Assembly: GCF_023757625.1 (NCBI RefSeq)
Contig: NZ_JALGBZ010000003.1
Coordinates: 62,001 to 126,000, forward strand
Source of the DNA: Halomonas sp. S3-1-1
Lineage (GTDB): Bacteria > Pseudomonadota > Gammaproteobacteria > Pseudomonadales > Halomonadaceae
Direction: 5' to 3'
DNA length: 64,000 nt
A model generated the notes under the pieces. The model ran no database searches and had not been told where the DNA came from. It was given only the letters and a program-made list of their open reading frames with translations. Numbering within the stretch: position 1 is the stretch's first letter; every line of letters begins with the position of its first letter. The position numbers and the translations under genes were made by a program. This document shows positions 50,029 through 58,897 of this stretch, piece after piece.

Positions 50029-50892
50029 ATGCCGCATAGCATGACCGCCTTTGCTCGTACCGAACAGGCAGCCGCTTTTGGCACCCTGCAGATCGAAATC
50101 CGCTCCGTGAACCAGCGCTATCTCGACCCGCATTTTCGCCTGCCGGAAGCGCTGCGCGAGCTCGAGCCCGCCCTTCGCGAAGCGCTCCGGCAGCGCCTGG
50201 CCCGCGGCAAGATCGAGTGCACCCTGCGCTTTGAAAGCCAGGAAGATACCGAGGCGCCCAGCATCAACGAGGCGCGGCTTGTAGAAATCGCCAACGCGCT
50301 GGCGACGATTAACGCCCAAGTGCCCGACGCCCGCGCGCCCACCACGCTCGAGCTCTTGAACCACCCCGGCGTCCTGCAAACCCGCCATCTCGATCAGGAA
50401 ACGATCAAGGCCCGGGCGCTGGCGCTGTTCGACCAGGCTCTTACGGAGCTTATCGATACCCGCGCTCGCGAAGGCGAAAAACTCGGTGAGATGATCGCGT
50501 CACGGCTCGACGCGGTCAGCGAACAGGTCAATCAGGTGCGCGGCTTTCTTCCGCAGATCCTCGAGCGTCAGCGCGCGCTGCTGCTCGAACGCCTGGAGAG
50601 CGCCAAAACCGAGCTCGACCCTCAGCGGCTGGAAGCGGAGCTGGTGATGGTGGCGCAAAAGGCCGACGTCGACGAAGAGCTCGACCGCCTCGATACCCAC
50701 GTCGACGAGGTGCGCCGCCAGCTCACTCAAAAAGGTCCCCAAGGGCGCCGGCTCGACTTTCTCATGCAGGAACTCAACCGCGAAGCCAACACGCTCTCGT
50801 CGAAATCCGTGGTCGCCGATACCACGCGGTGTGCGGTGGAGCTGAAGGTGCTGATCGAGCAGATGCGCGAGCAGATTCAGAATATTGAGTGA
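50029..50892 (+). CDS. yicC: YicC-family endoribonuclease/RNase-associated protein
   Basis: A 287-residue protein of the YicC/YloC family, which acts in RNA turnover in E. coli. It begins MPHSMTAFARTE, then EIRSVNQRYLDPHFRLPEAL. The C-terminal DUF1732-type end has GRRLDFLMQELNREANTLSS and KVLIEQMREQIQNIE. It is complete. Its 3' end abuts the accessory region with a tyrosine integrase, so the yicC end may be the attachment site. Confidence 0.93.
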   Translation: MPHSMTAFARTEQAAAFGTLQIEIRSVNQRYLDPHFRLPEALRELEPALREALRQRLARGKIECTLRFESQEDTEAPSINEARLVEIANALATINAQVPDARAPTTLELLNHPGVLQTRHLDQETIKARALALFDQALTELIDTRAREGEKLGEMIASRLDAVSEQVNQVRGFLPQILERQRALLLERLESAKTELDPQRLEAELVMVAQKADVDEELDRLDTHVDEVRRQLTQKGPQGRRLDFLMQELNREANTLSSKSVVADTTRCAVELKVLIEQMREQIQNIE

Positions 50893-51137
50893 TTTCTATG
50901 CTTGTTCATGATCGTTTATAAATTATTGTTTTTTATATTTTTTAATGCTAATGGTTGTCTACGGCCGTCTACTAAAATACCGCTTAAGCCACGCCCAAGT
51001 GGGTAGTAAAATGGGTAGTAAAGTGCCATGCTACCCACCAATAATGAAGAATTTCTTAAAGTTACTACCCGTTTTTAATTTAAGTATCTGAAAATATTGT
51101 TAAATATAGAAAATAATGAGGCGTTTGGGAGGGGGGG
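50893..51137. other. Integrase upstream region with GGGTAGTAAA repeats (candidate attachment/arm sites)
   Basis: AT-rich, no gene. GGGTAGTAAA is repeated directly at 51001-51010 and 51015-51024, with inverted partners CTACCCA at 51031-51037 and TTACTACCC at 51062-51070. CGTCTAC also occurs upstream. Short direct and inverted repeats before a P4-type integrase gene fit integrase/excisionase binding sites. I saw no second copy of the yicC 3' end in the window, so no attL/attR pair is proven. Confidence 0.45.
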
Positions 51138-52367
51138 ATGGGAAGCTTTACTGCCAAGAAGGTCCAGTCGTTGATCAAAGAAGCCAAGCCGGGACGCTAT
51201 GGTGATGGCAACGGTTTGTACTTGATGATTCCTAAGGCAGGAGCTGCCTATTGGATGTGCCGCTATACCTTCGCGGGTAAACGCCGTGGTATGACGCTGG
51301 GTAAATATTCTCACCTCTCCTTAGCTGAAGCTCGCGAGCAGGTGGTTGAGACTCAGAAGGCGATTCGTAGCGGTAGAGACCCTCTTACCGAGCGCAAACG
51401 TGAAGAAAAAATAACCATCAGTACAGTGCAGGATCTGTTCGACGATTGGTATCAGGAATTAGAGAAGCGGCTCAAGCATCCCAATATTCCCAAGCGTGTA
51501 TTTGAAAGGGATATTGCTCCATTCATAGGTTCGTTAGCGCTAGATAGCGTTACTCCTATGGATATACGTGCCATCGTCAGAAAGGTGACGAGTAGCGGTC
51601 GGCCAACCATTGCAAACGATGCTTTGATGTACTTAAAGCAGCTATTTAACCATGGTATCAAGCTAGGACTTTTGGCCTATAATCCTGCGTCTGCTTTCAA
51701 CGTCAACGATGCGGGCGGGGTCGAGAAAAGCCGTGATAGAGCACTTAGCCTTGAGGAGCTCAGCTTTGTCTTTGAGGTTTTCAGAGAGAATCGCACTAGC
51801 TTTACGCGTGACAACTATCTCGCATGCGCACTGCTTGTTGTGCTTGGAGTGCGTAAAACAGAGCTAACAGAAGCCACATGGTCAGAATTTGATTTGAACA
51901 ATGCGAAATGGAATTTACCCGGAGAGCGCAGCAAGTCAGGCGTTGGAATTGCAATTCCTTTGCCACCGCAGACGGTCGAGTGGTTAGAGGAGCTTCACAC
52001 TCGTGCTTGCGGTTCGCCTTACGTATTTCCTAGCCGTCGCAGCAGTAAGCAGCCCCACATGGGTAAAGACACTCTCAATCGCGCCATTGCTAAGCTATTT
52101 GGTCATGAACCAGGTAAGAAGCTGCAGCCCGAGAATAGAATGGGTGATCTATCCATCTTTACGGTGCATGACCTTAGGCGCACTTGCCGCAGTCTGTTGG
52201 CTGAGACAGGAGTGCCGAGTCATGTGGCTGAACGTTGCTTAAATCATAAGCTAAAAGGTGTGGAAGGCATTTATGATAGATACGACTACCTTGAAGAGAG
52301 AAAAAAAGCATTAGCTAAAGTGGCAAAATTAGTCGACGCTATCGTCAATTCTAAAAACAATTGTTAA
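51138..52367 (+). CDS. Tyrosine-type site-specific integrase (P4 family)
   Basis: A 409-residue integrase. Domains: an N-terminal DUF4102 arm-binding part (LIKEAKPGRYGDGNGLYLMI), a SAM-like core-binding domain (about 95-185), and the catalytic domain. Active-site residues visible are R239 (GVRKTEL), K266 (ERSKSG), H344 and R347 (HDLRRT), H370 (LNHKLKG) and Y379 (GIYDRYDY). All are present, so it should be active. The ATG follows GGGAGGG. Codon use is AT-richer than in yicC, indicating transfer. It defines the left edge of the accessory region. Confidence 0.95.
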   Translation: MGSFTAKKVQSLIKEAKPGRYGDGNGLYLMIPKAGAAYWMCRYTFAGKRRGMTLGKYSHLSLAEAREQVVETQKAIRSGRDPLTERKREEKITISTVQDLFDDWYQELEKRLKHPNIPKRVFERDIAPFIGSLALDSVTPMDIRAIVRKVTSSGRPTIANDALMYLKQLFNHGIKLGLLAYNPASAFNVNDAGGVEKSRDRALSLEELSFVFEVFRENRTSFTRDNYLACALLVVLGVRKTELTEATWSEFDLNNAKWNLPGERSKSGVGIAIPLPPQTVEWLEELHTRACGSPYVFPSRRSSKQPHMGKDTLNRAIAKLFGHEPGKKLQPENRMGDLSIFTVHDLRRTCRSLLAETGVPSHVAERCLNHKLKGVEGIYDRYDYLEERKKALAKVAKLVDAIVNSKNNC

Positions 52368-53069
52368 TTACTAGTGCTGCCAATCAGGCAGCTCTATTTC
52401 TTAGGATTTATGTCCACTTTTGCAATAAAAGATGATCATTAGGATTTTTGATTTTTAATTCAGGAGTGACAATATTGTTCAGGCGCGGCCGCGGGCACGG
52501 TCGAACTTAACTTGCAGGTCCTCCGGTGTCAGGGTCAGGGGGGCGGTTTTGGGCATCTCGAAAAGGCCGGTGACCCCGCCCAGATGCTGAGCTGCTCCCG
52601 CCCCTTGATTGCATTCCTGAGCTTTGTCGCGGTTGTGCTTTTTATCTGTGTTGTCGCTTACCGCAACGCCGACCGACTGGAAGCGTTTGTCGAGCGTAAG
52701 TTCTGGATAAAAGTACCCCGGCAGAACGGCGATCTGAAATAAATTCGGGGCAAACCGGTGTTCTTGCCCAAACGGGCAGCTTGAAATATCACTTCGACTT
52801 GGATCACAACAGCTTTTTCTGGAGCTTGGCATCTGAACCGCCCCGGCTTTCTCGGAGACCCGTTGGTTTGAGTCAGGCCGTCTTCTTGGCCTGACCTTGT
52901 TGCTCGTAATACAGGGCTTCTCGCTCAGCCGGTGGCGAGAGCGCAACGCCATTGCCCACATTAAGGTGTTCGAGCAACGGGCTGTTGTGTGTCATCGCCC
53001 GGCAGTGACTGGGCGATAACGCAGAAGACCCCGCCAGAGGCAGGGCCTGGGGTGGCTCTCTGGGCGATC
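52368..53069. other. Gap after the integrase, mostly without recognisable genes
   Basis: Begins with a short GCTGCC/GGCAGC hairpin (52376-52392) that could terminate the integrase transcript. AT-rich until about 52475, then GC-rich. It holds one possible 52-codon membrane ORF (52584-52742). On the minus strand there is a 40-codon reading frame, stop near 52874, ending in ALYYEQQGQAKKTA; it may be the tail of a lost gene such as a transposase, but I cannot assign it. Confidence 0.4.
52584..52742 (+). CDS. Possible small membrane protein (52 residues)
   Basis: From ATG 52584 the frame encodes a short N-terminus, one hydrophobic helix (LIAFLSFVAVVLFICVVAY) and a charged tail (ADRLEAFVERKFWIKVP). 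No convincing ribosome site precedes it. The helix-plus-amphipathic tail looks protein-like, but the surrounding sequence is degraded and it could be a remnant. Unrecognised. Confidence 0.3.
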   Translation: MLSCSRPLIAFLSFVAVVLFICVVAYRNADRLEAFVERKFWIKVPRQNGDLK

Positions 53070-54032
53070 TCAGCCGAGATACGCGCCAAAGAACGTGTCC
53101 AGCTTGTCGAAGGGGATTAGGTTGACGCGGTCATACAAGTCAACGTGCCCGGCACCCTCGACCCAGTAGAGTTCCTTCGGCTCGGCCGCGCGCTCATAGG
53201 CGTCCTCGCTGAATTCGCGGGAGTGGGCCTGATCACCGGCGATGAACAGCAGCGGGCGCGGTGAAATGGTGTCGATATCGACGAATGGATAGAAGTTGAG
53301 AAACTTCACGTTGCTGGTCAGCGTCGGGTGCGTGGTCAGGTCCGGGGACTGGCTCTTCGGCGTGAATTCGCCGCGCGGCGTGCGGTAGAAGTCATAAAAC
53401 TCCTTGGCGATGGGGTGCGAGTTTTCGTCGATCTCGTGCGGGCTACCGCTGGTGTACTCGATGCTACCACCGGTAAACTCGACGTTGCGCTGCTGTGAAG
53501 CAGCCTCGATGCCGGCCTTACGGTCCTCGAGCGAGATGCTCTTACCGAGGCCATAGCGGTTGGCCTGACCCATGTCGTACATGCTGACCGTGGCCACGGC
53601 CTTCAGGCGTGAGTCGATCTTGGCGGCACTGATCACGAAGCCGCCACTGCCGCACACGCCCAGACCACCGATGCGCTCGCCATCGACGAACGACTGGCTC
53701 GTGAGAAAATCGACTCCAGCGCTGAAGCCTTCGGCGTAAAAATCCGGCGACACGCGATTACGCGCGCCATCGCTGGCACCCCAGCACGGCAGGTCGATCG
53801 CCAGTGTGACAAAGCCGCGCTCGGCCAGTTTGGTGGCATAGAGGTTGGCGCTCTGTTCCTTCACCGCCCCCATCGGATGGCCAACCACAATGGCGGGGTG
53901 CGCCGTCGAGCGGTCCAGATTCTTCGGGATAAACAGATTGCCAGCCACGGTGGTCTGGTAAAGGGTCTGGAACGTGACTGCTTCGGCGGCAACGCGGTCG
54001 CTCTTATAGAAGTTCTGTGCATCATCCGGCAT
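53070..54032 (-). CDS. Alpha/beta hydrolase (YcjY/dienelactone-hydrolase-like)
   Basis: A 320-residue soluble hydrolase. The nucleophile elbow reads GGLGVCGSGGFV (Cys or Ser nucleophile) after DGERIG, as in YcjY-like proteins. The oxyanion region is VVGHPMGAVKEQSANLYATK, and the final catalytic His is in VEGAGHVDLYDRV. ATG 54032 follows a strong GGAGGAAGCCACC. It is divergent from an AraC-family regulator, its likely controller. Related proteins sit beside AraC, SDR and aldo-keto reductase genes in stress loci. Substrate unknown. Confidence 0.88.
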   Translation of the reverse strand: MPDDAQNFYKSDRVAAEAVTFQTLYQTTVAGNLFIPKNLDRSTAHPAIVVGHPMGAVKEQSANLYATKLAERGFVTLAIDLPCWGASDGARNRVSPDFYAEGFSAGVDFLTSQSFVDGERIGGLGVCGSGGFVISAAKIDSRLKAVATVSMYDMGQANRYGLGKSISLEDRKAGIEAASQQRNVEFTGGSIEYTSGSPHEIDENSHPIAKEFYDFYRTPRGEFTPKSQSPDLTTHPTLTSNVKFLNFYPFVDIDTISPRPLLFIAGDQAHSREFSEDAYERAAEPKELYWVEGAGHVDLYDRVNLIPFDKLDTFFGAYLG

Positions 54033-54210
54033 GGTGGCTTCCTCCAGCATTCTGGGTGGATATTGTGACGTGAAGCATTTTCACGGCAGGCTAGCGGATA
54101 CCGATAGCCAGGTTCTCTGAAATTATTGCCTGATTCGATGTCTATTGACCGAATCGTGATCAGCGTGCCTCAGAGTTGTTTACAGTGATGGCTTCGAAGA
54201 GGAGACGATG

Positions 54211-55185
54211 ATGGAAGAGACCTCACGATCGCTGGAAATAGTCCAACATAATACGGATACGCCTGGTGACGGCGACCCTAATGGGCTTTTAGGGCCTGAT
54301 CTAGTGGATATCGTCGAGCGCTGGTCCCTTGGTCATCAGGATATCGAGACGGCAGTGCCCGGGCTTAATCTTTTTCGGCGCGAACTACCCTCGCCGCCCG
54401 TAGAGTGCATGATCGAGCCGAGCATCGTGATCGTGGTTCAGGGTGCCAAGCGTATGTGGATCGGAAAAGATGCCTATTCCTACGATATGTCGCGTTTTTT
54501 GATTACATCGCTCGAATTGCCGGCTCGCTCCGAGGTGATTGAGGCCTCCCTTGAGCGCCCCTGTCTCGGGCTGGCGTTAAAAATCGATCAGGCTCAACTG
54601 ACAGACTTGATTTCCCAAGGTGGGGCTCAGGGATCGCGTGATAAAAGCAATGTGGCCAGTATTGGCTTGAGCGATACCACGACAGGGCTGCTGGCGCCGG
54701 TGTATCGCTTGCTCACGTTGCTTGATGAACCGGAGGCGATACCTTTTCTGGCGCCGCTTGTACTGCGTGAAATTCATTATCGTCTGCTTCAGAGCGATCA
54801 GGCCCATCGTCTGCGCCAAATTGCCTCGATCGATGGCCACGGTTTTCGGATATCGAAGGCCGTCGACTGGATCAGAGCCCATTACTCCCAGCCAATGCAG
54901 GTCGAGCACTTGGCGGCACTGGCACAGATGAGTACGCCGTCCTTCTATCATCACTTTCGCCAGCTCACGACGCTCAGCCCACTGCAGTATCAAAAGCGGC
55001 TGCGGCTTGATGAAGCGCGACGTCTAATGCTGAACGAGCAAGTCGATGCGGCCAATGCTGCTTTCCAGGTCGGCTACGAAAGCCCATCCCAGTTCAGCAG
55101 GGAATACAGCCGGGCATTCGGTGCACCGCCAAAAAGTGATATTCAGAAACTGAGAAGCCGAGCTAGAGGGCCTTCTGTGCAGTGA
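54211..55185 (+). CDS. AraC-family regulator (YqhC-like AraC_N type)
   Basis: About 324 residues. The N-terminal AraC_N/cupin-like sensor domain includes PSIVIVVQGAKRMWIGKDAY and RFLITSLELPARSEV. The C-terminal AraC DNA-binding domain has two helix-turn-helices: MQVEHLAALAQMSTPSFYHH and AANAAFQVGYESPSQFSREY. This subfamily includes E. coli YqhC, which senses reactive aldehydes and switches on an aldehyde reductase and an aldo-keto reductase. GAGGAG lies 6 bases before ATG 54211; ATG 54208 is the alternative. Divergent from the hydrolase gene. Confidence 0.9.
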   Translation: MEETSRSLEIVQHNTDTPGDGDPNGLLGPDLVDIVERWSLGHQDIETAVPGLNLFRRELPSPPVECMIEPSIVIVVQGAKRMWIGKDAYSYDMSRFLITSLELPARSEVIEASLERPCLGLALKIDQAQLTDLISQGGAQGSRDKSNVASIGLSDTTTGLLAPVYRLLTLLDEPEAIPFLAPLVLREIHYRLLQSDQAHRLRQIASIDGHGFRISKAVDWIRAHYSQPMQVEHLAALAQMSTPSFYHHFRQLTTLSPLQYQKRLRLDEARRLMLNEQVDAANAAFQVGYESPSQFSREYSRAFGAPPKSDIQKLRSRARGPSVQ

Positions 55186-55293
55186 TGTTTTTAAAGCATC
55201 CGCCCATTTTCTTTAAAGTTCATCACTGTAACGTTGTCCATTTAATGCTCTTGCCCCCTGAGTAAAACCAGCGGGATTTCTCTGACGTTTAAA

Positions 55294-55324
55294 TTGACCT
55301 CAACAAAAGTTGAGGTTTTATAGT
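55294..55324 (+). promoter_or_regulatory. SoxR-controlled promoter of the SDR gene
   Basis: TTGACC (55294-55299), a 19-base spacer and TATAGT (55319-55324). The spacer carries the dyad CCTCAACAAAAGTTGAGG (55298-55315). The overlong 19-base spacer with an 18-base CCTCAA...TTGAGG dyad is the signature of SoxR-activated promoters. It lies 58 bases before the SDR ATG. Confidence 0.85.
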
Positions 55325-55382
55325 CGCTGAGGGAAGGCAAAGTCTTCGAACATCCTCATAATCGGTTCAGGAGTAGATAGAC

Positions 55383-56096
55383 ATGGGCGACAAGCAAATT
55401 GCTCTGGTGAGTGGTGCCAATCGTGGTCTTGGTTTATCCATTGCAAAGGGGCTCAGCAGGGCCGGTTTTCACGTTCTGGCCGGATGCCGTGATCTGGAAG
55501 CCGGGCAGCGCGTATTTTCTTCTCCAGCCAGCGACGATATCGAACCCGTACAGCTTGAAGTCACCGATGAAAACAGCATTGAAAAGCTTCGGGCGTTTAT
55601 CCAGGAAAAGTTCGGAAAGCTCGATGTGCTGATCAACAATGCTGGCCTCTCCGCGGACATGACGCCCTCGCTGAGCACCCGTGATCGTTACAGAAATACC
55701 TTCGACGTCAATGTGTTGGGTGTGGTGCTTCTCACGGAAGGCATGCTGCCTCTTTTGAAGCATTCGGAGCATGCTCGTGTCGTGAACATTTCTTCCTCGC
55801 TCGCCTCGTTCACCTTGCGATCGGATGCCTCTTGGCCTTATGCCTCGTTCCAGCTTCCATTTTATCAGGCTTCCAAGGCTGCCCTGAACGCCCTGACGCT
55901 CAGCCACGCAACAGCCTTTGCCGAATATGGCATCAAAATCAATGCGGTGTGTCCTGGGCTCACAGCAACCGAAGCGACCCAATTTCAGGGCAGAAGTGTC
56001 GAAGAAAGCGCGGAAATTGCTATCAAACTGGCTCAGGTCGATAAGGACGGTCCGACAGGTACCTTTGTAGATGATGGCGGCACCATCGCCTGGTAA
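55383..56096 (+). CDS. Short-chain dehydrogenase/reductase, SoxR-regulated
   Basis: A 237-residue NAD(P)H-dependent carbonyl reductase-like enzyme. The cofactor motif is ALVSGANRGLGLSIAKGL, NNAGLS follows, and the catalytic set is S (NISSSLASF), Y and K (FYQASKAAL). CRDLEAG after strand 2 suggests NADPH preference. It ends IAWs usual with a TGTFVDDGGTIAW tail. The SoxR-type promoter directly upstream ties it to redox-cycling compounds; it may reduce quinones or carbonyls. Confidence 0.9.
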   Translation: MGDKQIALVSGANRGLGLSIAKGLSRAGFHVLAGCRDLEAGQRVFSSPASDDIEPVQLEVTDENSIEKLRAFIQEKFGKLDVLINNAGLSADMTPSLSTRDRYRNTFDVNVLGVVLLTEGMLPLLKHSEHARVVNISSSLASFTLRSDASWPYASFQLPFYQASKAALNALTLSHATAFAEYGIKINAVCPGLTATEATQFQGRSVEESAEIAIKLAQVDKDGPTGTFVDDGGTIAW

Positions 56097-56179
56097 GACT
56101 GCCCTTGCAGATTGCGGTTTCGGCCTGAATGCCGAGGCCGCCCTTGATGGTCCTTCTCATAACGGTGAGTACGTATCAC

Positions 56180-56710
56180 CTATAACGCATGACGCAATCG
56201 ATCAAGCAGCACGGACAGGTGATGCGTGGCATCAATACTCGGCCGGAAGGCGTTGGAATGATCGAAATAGCGTTCTACGCCTTCAAAAGCCAAGGGCTGA
56301 TCGACAGGGATGGCCTGTAGAGAATACAACACCTGTTTGAGTTGTTCGACGGCCTTCACGCCGTTCGAATAGGTCCCATACGAAATGAAACCGACCGGCC
56401 GGTCTTGCCATACGCTTGGTACGATGTCGATGAGATGCTTCAGTACTGCTGGATAGCCCTGATGATATTCAGGGGTCACGATGACAAAGGCGTCGGCTTT
56501 TTCCATGCGCTCTTCTAGTAAGCGCCAACTATCCAGGGGCAGTGGTTGTTCGCCCAATGACAGAGGAAGCTCTAAAGGGTCTATCAAATCTGACGTCATG
56601 TCCTGACGTGTATCGATTCCGTTTGCAACCCATTGCGCAATGGGTTCGCATCGTCGCCCGTAACGGGCGCTTCCAAGAACCGTTGCTATGGATAAAGGTA
56701 CAGGCGCCAT
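56180..56710 (-). CDS. NADPH-dependent FMN reductase (flavodoxin fold)
   Basis: A 176-residue flavoprotein. The FMN-binding loop is VLGSARYGRRCEPIAQWV, and FVIVTPEYHQGYPAVLKHLI holds the conserved PEYN-like motif (here PEYH). VGFISYGTYSNGVKAVEQL is the third family block. ATG 56710 is preceded by GGAGG and fits a start of transcription near 56731 from the divergent SoxR-type promoter. Likely reduces quinones, flavins or azo compounds with NADPH. Confidence 0.88.
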   Translation of the reverse strand: MAPVPLSIATVLGSARYGRRCEPIAQWVANGIDTRQDMTSDLIDPLELPLSLGEQPLPLDSWRLLEERMEKADAFVIVTPEYHQGYPAVLKHLIDIVPSVWQDRPVGFISYGTYSNGVKAVEQLKQVLYSLQAIPVDQPLAFEGVERYFDHSNAFRPSIDATHHLSVLLDRLRHAL

Positions 56711-56737
56711 GCTTGCCTCCATGTTAGGGATGCAGGT

Positions 56738-56768
56738 ATTATCAAACCTCAATAAATGTTGAGGTCAA
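56738..56768 (-). promoter_or_regulatory. SoxR-controlled promoter of the FMN reductase gene / soxR operator
   Basis: On the minus strand: TTGACC (56768-56763), 19 bases, GATAAT (56743-56738). The spacer holds CCTCAATAAATGTTGAGG (56747-56764 on plus). On the plus strand a possible soxR promoter, TTGCCT (56713) - 18 - TATTAT (56737-56742), would start transcription inside the dyad, so bound SoxR should also restrain its own gene. Confidence 0.85.
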
Positions 56769-56771
56769 GCG

Positions 56772-57248
56772 GTGGCACGGTCCCTGAACCCTGAAAAAAG
56801 GTTTTTATCCGTCGGTGATGTAGCACAGCGCTTGGACATTGCCGTTTCGGCACTGCATTTCTATGAGCGTGAAGGCTTGATCACGGCCTATCGCAGTGCC
56901 GGTAATCAGCGTCGTTACACAAGAGATATCCTGCGTCGCGTGGCCGTTATCAAGACCGCTCAACGGGTGGGTATTCCTCTGGCCGAGATTCGTGACGCCT
57001 TGGCACAGCTGCCCAACGGTCGTGCTCCAGACAGCGATGACTGGGCACAACTGTCGGCACGCTGGCGTACGCAGCTCGACGAGCGCATAAGTCATCTTGA
57101 ACGGCTGCGCGATCAGCTCGATGACTGCATCGGATGCGGATGTCTGTCGCTGGCACAATGTCCATTGCGTAACCCTGGCGATATATTAGGCCAGAACGTT
57201 GCAGGTGCGGCGCGCTTTCAAACGAAAGCAGACGTCGATCAGGGGTAG
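56772..57248 (+). CDS. soxR: Redox-sensitive regulator SoxR
   Basis: A 158-residue MerR-family regulator with a [2Fe-2S] cluster. The N-terminal winged helix has [20 protein letters not shown] and YEREGLI, with [12 protein letters not shown] as the wing. The cluster ligands are C119, C122, C124 and C130 in [12 protein letters not shown], the same numbering as in E. coli SoxR. GTG at 56772 follows GAGG, which is itself the end of the SoxR dyad. No soxS is nearby; direct SoxR control of target enzymes is the rule outside enterics. Confidence 0.95.
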   Translation: MARSLNPEKRFLSVGDVAQRLDIAVSALHFYEREGLITAYRSAGNQRRYTRDILRRVAVIKTAQRVGIPLAEIRDALAQLPNGRAPDSDDWAQLSARWRTQLDERISHLERLRDQLDDCIGCGCLSLAQCPLRNPGDILGQNVAGAARFQTKADVDQG

Positions 57249-57799
57249 GATTTATGGGCAGGTCCAGAGGCAGCATCTGCCCGTGATCGGTCGGAATGAC
57301 CCTACAGGCCCTGCGGTGTCAGTACTGGTGGCGGAGGCAATACACGCAGTACCTCATCGCGCGGCTTTTCTCTGCATGGGGCGATCCAGCACCACGGCGC
57401 AGACAATAATCGCCAATCCTGCCAGCAGCCCCGTCCCTGAGCCGCGTATTGCGGCGCGCGGTATCTTTTCTCGGATGGCGTGCATGGCTGTGGTGCGCTG
57501 GTGATGTATTCGAGCCATGGATCCTAAACCGTTAGTGCTCTGTACCAAAAGCCACGACACTCCAAAACTAAACATTTCGTTTCTATTTCATTCATGAGCT
57601 GAATTCATTTCTGTTTTATCCAAAGTCACTGCTGGTCACGTCATTAGACTTCTACGCTTGGTATAGGCGATGGACTGCCCTTGAATAAAGTTGAAGAAAA
57701 GGGCGTGTATGACCGTTTCCGAATCGAGCTTTTTCGGGTGCCATCGACAACATGTGGCTTACTGCCTGCCTTTCATCACGTCATCAGAGATTTAATGTC
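57249..57799. other. Gap between soxR and the aldo-keto reductase
   Basis: About 550 bases. The first half is GC-rich and looks like decayed coding sequence; the second (57580-57700) is AT-richer and may hold the aldo-keto reductase promoter. The only reading frame with any protein character is the minus-strand 54-codon ORF at 57354-57518. No SoxR dyad here. Confidence 0.4.
57354..57518 (-). CDS. Possible small membrane protein or transporter remnant (54 residues)
   Basis: Reads a basic N-terminus (IHHQRTTAMHAIREKIP), a helix (GTGLLAGLAIIVCAVVLD) and RPMQRKAAR. It resembles the last helix and tail of a permease more than a complete protein. No clear ribosome site. Unrecognised. Confidence 0.3.
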   Translation of the reverse strand: MARIHHQRTTAMHAIREKIPRAAIRGSGTGLLAGLAIIVCAVVLDRPMQRKAAR

Positions 57800-58897
57800 A
57801 TGGACTACCGTTTACTGGGTCAATCCGGAATGGCCGTTTCCCAACTTGCGCTTGGAACAATGTATTTCGGCAATGAAACTGCCGAAAAGGAGGCCTTCAC
57901 TATTCTCGACGCCTTCATGGAAAAGGGCGGAACGCTAATTGATACGTCCGACGTGTATGTAGGAGGGGCGGCAGAAAAGATTGTTGGCCACTGGATGGCC
58001 AGCCGGCCGAAAGAGGTGACCGATCATGTCGTGCTGGCGACCAAGGGTCGCTACCCGACCGGTGAAGATGTCAACGCGCAGGGACTCTCGCGTCGTCACC
58101 TGCACCGTGCGCTCAATGCATCGCTTGAGCGTCTCAAGGTCGACACTATCGATCTCTATCAGCTGCACGGTACTGATCCACTCACCTCGATGGAAGAGAC
58201 GCTGACGTTTCTGGACGACGCTGTGCGCGCCGGAAAGATTCATTACGTCGGGCTTTCGAATTTCAACGGTTGGGAGATTCAACGCATGGTCTCCACCGCC
58301 CAGGCCATGGGGCTGACAGTGCCGGTCTCGCATCAGCCGCAGTACAACCTTCTGTCGCGCGAGATCGAATGGGAGATCATTCCCGCCTCGATGCACAATG
58401 GCCTGGGCCTGCTTCCATGGTCACCGCTGGCCGGTGGCATGTTGACCGGCAAGTACGAGCGTAACGGCATACCGGATGCCAACACGCGAGCCGGTTCCGA
58501 TAACCCACTCTATCAATGGTCGAGCGCCGAGTTCGTCAGTTCGGATCGTGCCTGGCGTGTCATTGGAGCCGTGCGGGAGGCAGCGACACAGCTCGGTGCG
58601 ACGCCTTCACAGGTGGCGCTGCGTTGGTTGATAGATCGCCCGAGCGTGACGGCACCGATCTGCGGAGCGCGTACGCTTGCGCATCTTGAGGATAATCTCG
58701 GTGCGGTAGATCTGGACCTTGGCGACGAGATCACCGAGCGTCTGGAAACGCTGAGTCGCCCAGTGCCGGAAAACTGCTATCCCTACGGTGATTTCGGTGA
58801 TGCAATGCGGACCCGCTTCGTTGGTAAGGCCGAGCATGCCGTGGGCCGGGTTGTGGGCGGCGGTTCCGATGCGCCGCTCAGTGGCAAGCCCAAGTGA
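57800..58897 (+). CDS. Aldo/keto reductase
   Basis: A 365-residue NADPH-dependent TIM-barrel reductase. The catalytic tetrad is D48 and Y53 (LIDTSDVY), K82 (LATKGRY) and His in YQLHGTD. GLSNFNGWEIQRM and PSVTAPICGARTLAHLEDN are cofactor-binding segments. ATG 57800 gives the standard start MDYRLLGQSGMAVSQLALGT. The C-terminal 30 residues (VGKAEHAVGRVVGGGSDA) extend beyond the core. Its stop overlaps the start of the isochorismatase-fold gene. Probable role: aldehyde/ketone reduction; substrate unknown. Confidence 0.92.
   Translation: MDYRLLGQSGMAVSQLALGTMYFGNETAEKEAFTILDAFMEKGGTLIDTSDVYVGGAAEKIVGHWMASRPKEVTDHVVLATKGRYPTGEDVNAQGLSRRHLHRALNASLERLKVDTIDLYQLHGTDPLTSMEETLTFLDDAVRAGKIHYVGLSNFNGWEIQRMVSTAQAMGLTVPVSHQPQYNLLSREIEWEIIPASMHNGLGLLPWSPLAGGMLTGKYERNGIPDANTRAGSDNPLYQWSSAEFVSSDRAWRVIGAVREAATQLGATPSQVALRWLIDRPSVTAPICGARTLAHLEDNLGAVDLDLGDEITERLETLSRPVPENCYPYGDFGDAMRTRFVGKAEHAVGRVVGGGSDAPLSGKPK

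Noticed and set aside
52479..52961. 160-codon minus-strand frame after the integrase
   Set aside because: Composition looks random (Arg/Ser/Pro-rich with mixed motifs), no ribosome site and no family resemblance. I describe the gap instead.
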